Source: an uncultured Gemmatimonadota bacterium
Lineage (GTDB): Bacteria; Gemmatimonadota; Gemmatimonadetes; Gemmatimonadales; Gemmatimonadaceae
Direction of reading: 5' to 3'
DNA length: 64,000 nt
NCBI GenBank assembly: GCA_946478895.1
Contig: CAMLDY010000001.1
Location: forward strand, 84,790-148,789
Shown here piece by piece: positions 61,678-64,000 of this stretch. Under the pieces are notes generated by a model. It was not told the origin of the DNA and ran no database searches. It saw only the letters and a program-made list of their open reading frames with translations. Position 1 is the stretch's first letter. Every line of letters starts with the position of its first letter. Both the position numbers and the translations under genes were made by a program.

Positions 61678-62748
61678 TCAGCGCGTCGTCGGCGCGCAAC
61701 CCGCCTGGTGCGAGGTGCGATCGGAGGCCCCCGGCAGATCGATGCCTCGTCGATCGGGTGTGATGGTGAATCCCCCGCCGACCGTCCCGGGAGAGCGGAT
61801 GGTGATGGTTCCGTTGCGATCGGTGCGATACCACGGGATTCCAGCGGCGCGGTAGATCGATTTGGCCTGAGTATGCATGTGGCCGTATTCGTTGCGCGCA
61901 CCGACTGATGCTACGACCCACTGCGGCCGGGTCAGCTCGAGATAGCGCGGCGTCACACCGTTGCAGCTGCCGTGGTGGTCGGCCTTGAGGACGCTGACCC
62001 GCATGCCAGGATTGGCGGGGTATCCGGCGCTCTCGAACCAGCTGATTTCGTCGTGCTCGGCATCTCCGGCGAGCCACATCGTGAATGATGCGGAATCAGG
62101 CCCGATGATCTTGACCACGGCCGAGCGATTGTTGGCGCCAGCTCCGTCGGGAAACGGAGCCAGGATGTGCAACCGGGCGCCGCCGCTCATGGTGATGGTG
62201 CAAATGGGCTGGCCGTTCCCGCACGGGTCGTCCGTATCGCGATAGACGAGACTGTCGCGGTCGATGCGTGAGATGATCGAGTCGCGCAATCGGGCGAGGG
62301 TCACGGCGGGCGCCGGATCCTTGTTCTCGAAGAAGTAGCGGACGCGGATGTGCCTCGAGGTTCTGAACAGCTCGCTGAGTCCGCCGTAGTGGTCGAGATG
62401 CTGGTGCGAGAGGATCACGACATCGATGGTGGTGTTGTTGAGCGACAACGAATCCAGATACCGGCCAAAGGTTGCAGCCGTTGGGCCGCCGTCGATGATT
62501 ATCCGGCTGGTGCCGTTGCGGATGTAGGTCGCATCGCCCTGCCCGACATCGAGCATGCGTACTATCAACTCGCTGCCGCCGGTATCCTTAGCGAAGGTGG
62601 TGATGGGCGGCCTGGCGGGCTTGCGGGTGGTGCGCCGCGGGTGCGAGCGCGAAGAATGCCTGCGAGTGGTCTGCTGTTGTCGAATCGCTCCGACGATGAA
62701 AGCCAGCGACACTAACACGATCGAGAGGAACAGTGTGCGTCTGGGCAT
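61678..62748 (-). CDS. ComEC/Rec2-like metallo-beta-lactamase-fold hydrolase
   Basis: About 356 residues from ATG 62748 (TTG 62766 is possible). A transmembrane helix or uncleaved signal is at the N-terminus, followed by an Arg/Ser/Thr-rich linker. The hydrolase domain has VGQGDATYI, IIIDGG, the zinc motif SHQHLDHYGG (near 116-125), LAGDAEHDE and KADHHGS, as in the C-terminal domain of ComEC. It is anchored and likely faces outside the membrane, where it could degrade nucleic acid. The companion DUF3006 gene supports this family. Confidence 0.9.
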   Translation of the reverse strand: MPRRTLFLSIVLVSLAFIVGAIRQQQTTRRHSSRSHPRRTTRKPARPPITTFAKDTGGSELIVRMLDVGQGDATYIRNGTSRIIIDGGPTAATFGRYLDSLSLNNTTIDVVILSHQHLDHYGGLSELFRTSRHIRVRYFFENKDPAPAVTLARLRDSIISRIDRDSLVYRDTDDPCGNGQPICTITMSGGARLHILAPFPDGAGANNRSAVVKIIGPDSASFTMWLAGDAEHDEISWFESAGYPANPGMRVSVLKADHHGSCNGVTPRYLELTRPQWVVASVGARNEYGHMHTQAKSIYRAAGIPWYRTDRNGTITIRSPGTVGGGFTITPDRRGIDLPGASDRTSHQAGCAPTTR

Positions 62749-62847
62749 CGCCGGGATCTGACTCAAAGAGGAATCACGAACATCGCCGGCGCGCTCGCGA
62801 ACGAGCGAATCGGCCGTGCACGCGCGTCATCGCAAGACTCCGCGCGA

Positions 62848-63495
62848 TCACGCGACAATCTGCCTGAGAACGGCTCTGACCGGTGCCGCGTCGAGCGCCA
62901 TCAGCTTGAGCGGAAACGCCATCAGCTCGTACATCGACGGGCTTACGCGTCGCAGATCCAGATTCTCCAGGATCGCGGCGTTGGCCTGAAACACCATGTT
63001 GTGAACGGGGAGATTCTTGCTTTCCCTTGCGTCGACAGACGGCGCATCGACACCGAGCAAGCGAAGTCCACGCCCGAGCAAAGTACGCACGCAGCTCTCG
63101 GAAAGGGTGGGCCAATCTTCGGGAAACGCGCCGCTGGCGATGGACCGGCCGGTGCGAAGCAGCAATCGCTCGACGAACGGAAGAGACTGGATCTTCTCCA
63201 GATCCTCGATGTCGATCTCCTTGCTGAGCGAGGAGACGTCGACAACGATCGCCGGCCCGAAGAAGGCGTCGAGCGACAGCTCGTGAGATCCGGACCAGCC
63301 CTCGCGCACGTGGAGCGGAGCGTCGGCGTGGGTCCCGACGTGTGGACTCGATGTGAACGAAGAAACGTTGACGCTCGCACCGGCGGCCATTGACGACGCC
63401 CAGCCGCAGGTGAACGGCGTGTCGCCCGGCCACTCGGGAGTGTCGGGATTTAGGGTGACGCTTATGTCCTTGAGCAGCGGCTCGCTTCCGTTCAT
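62848..63495 (-). CDS. Cyclase family protein (arylformamidase/KynB-like)
   Basis: A 215-residue protein. The metal-binding motif HVGTHADAP is at 52-60 (His52, His56, Asp58), and LLGVDAPSVD is the second block, both seen in the KynB-type cyclase family. Members hydrolyse N-formylkynurenine or related amides and esters. No other kynurenine genes are nearby, so the substrate is uncertain. It lies 44 bases downstream of transketolase on the same strand. Confidence 0.85.
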   Translation of the reverse strand: MNGSEPLLKDISVTLNPDTPEWPGDTPFTCGWASSMAAGASVNVSSFTSSPHVGTHADAPLHVREGWSGSHELSLDAFFGPAIVVDVSSLSKEIDIEDLEKIQSLPFVERLLLRTGRSIASGAFPEDWPTLSESCVRTLLGRGLRLLGVDAPSVDARESKNLPVHNMVFQANAAILENLDLRRVSPSMYELMAFPLKLMALDAAPVRAVLRQIVA

Positions 63496-63539
63496 GCTCT
63501 GCTTAGCGCGCGAGTTGAGCGTTCATACCGTCAAGCCGG

Positions 63540-64000
63540 TTATTTCTTTCCCAGCATCTCTTTGGCGGTCTGCACCAATTTGTCGACGGTAATGCCGAGA
63601 TGCTGGAAAATCTGAGCGGCAGGCGCCGACGCACCGAACCGTTCCAGGCCGAGGACGACACCGTCGTCGCCGATCCACTTGTACCACGACATCGGGTGCG
63701 CGGCCTCCATGGCGAGGCGCTTCACGCCCTTGGGCAACACACCATCGCGATACGCCTGATCCTGTCTGGCGAACAGTTCCATACTGGGCATGCTGACGGC
63801 ACGCGCGCGGATGCCGTCGGCCTCGAGCTTTTTCTGGGCGTCGAGGACGAGCGCCACCTCCGAGCCGCTCGACATCAGCACGATCTCCGGCGCACCGCCC
63901 GGTGCGTCGGAGAGTATATAGGCGCCGTGATCGAGTCCATTCGCCGGCGCGTACTTTCCGCGGTCGATAAAGGACAGCTTCTGGCGGGTGAGAACGAGCG
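63540..64000 (-). CDS. tkt: Transketolase, C-terminal part
   Basis: Only the last 153 codons are in the window; the gene continues past 64000. The visible part, LVLTRQKLSFID ... APANGLDHGAYIL ... LMSSGSEVALVLDAQK ... RARAVSMPSMELF and the C-terminal domain with MEAAHPMSWYKWIG, is the transketolase pyrimidine-binding end and C-terminal domain. It transfers two-carbon units in the pentose phosphate pathway using thiamine diphosphate. It is probably co-transcribed with the cyclase gene. Confidence 0.95.
   Translation of the reverse strand, partial: LVLTRQKLSFIDRGKYAPANGLDHGAYILSDAPGGAPEIVLMSSGSEVALVLDAQKKLEADGIRARAVSMPSMELFARQDQAYRDGVLPKGVKRLAMEAAHPMSWYKWIGDDGVVLGLERFGASAPAAQIFQHLGITVDKLVQTAKEMLGKK

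Overview
The window reads as a stretch of chromosome from a GC-rich, diderm, free-living bacterium. The most likely phylum is Gemmatimonadota. This is an inference from the mix of a GWxTD-domain lipoprotein, paired M16 peptidases, a TonB-dependent receptor with a CarboxypepD_reg-like domain, many SpeI-type and TonB-type envelope proteins, and single-copy replication genes whose local order does not fit Proteobacteria. No 16S gene is present, so the assignment rests on gene content only. Coding density is very high: neighbouring genes often overlap by 4 bases (ATGA, GTGA, TTGA) or converge with 3' ends overlapping by up to 65 bases. I see no insertion sequence, prophage, rRNA operon or CRISPR array.

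Layout. 1-10.8 kb: 3' end of a Nif3-like gene, a lipoprotein, an MFS transporter with an acyltransferase, polA preceded by a GWxTD lipoprotein, a Ser/Thr kinase convergent with a histidine kinase, and pyrE. 10.8-13.1 kb: an AraC-type regulator, the RNase P RNA gene rnpB with its own promoter and terminator, and a lipoprotein. 13.1-20.6 kb: the replication and ribosome-associated block dnaN-dnaA (minus) and rpmH-rnpA-yidD-yidC-MBL hydrolase-mnmE (plus). 20.6-25.3 kb: Zn protease, DUF2225, upp, beta-CASP hydrolase and YdcF genes. 25.3-32.3 kb: two pairs of M16 peptidases (each pair has one subunit with the HxxEH zinc site and one without), a serine hydrolase and a Nudix hydrolase. 32.3-33.8 kb: an ECF-like sigma factor with its zinc-finger anti-sigma factor, behind a leader that can fold into a long nested stem. 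33.8-42.9 kb: holA, a SPOR/TPR protein, mutS, a TonB-domain lipoprotein, cystathionine beta-synthase, ddl, rhomboid and queF. 43.0 kb: tRNA-Phe(GAA) with promoter and terminator. 43.1-51.4 kb: M28 peptidase and TonB-dependent receptor, an HxlR/YceI divergent pair with a clear promoter-operator, a decayed PIG-L gene, an outer-membrane-like protein and small genes. 51.5-59.8 kb: one 2766-residue cyclic beta-1,2-glucan synthase-like protein. 59.7-64 kb: FAD/Rieske oxidoreductase, DUF3006 protein, ComEC-like hydrolase, cyclase and the C-terminus of transketolase.

The points I find most worth following are: rnpA has no ordinary start codon except one inside rpmH; a nested stem-loop leader precedes the sigma factor; DNA polymerase I lacks the first catalytic aspartate of its proofreading site and carries an insertion there; QueF carries a 14-residue insertion between its two catalytic residues; a TonB C-terminal domain sits on a predicted lipoprotein. 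I did not find a clear new multi-gene system such as a defence island.
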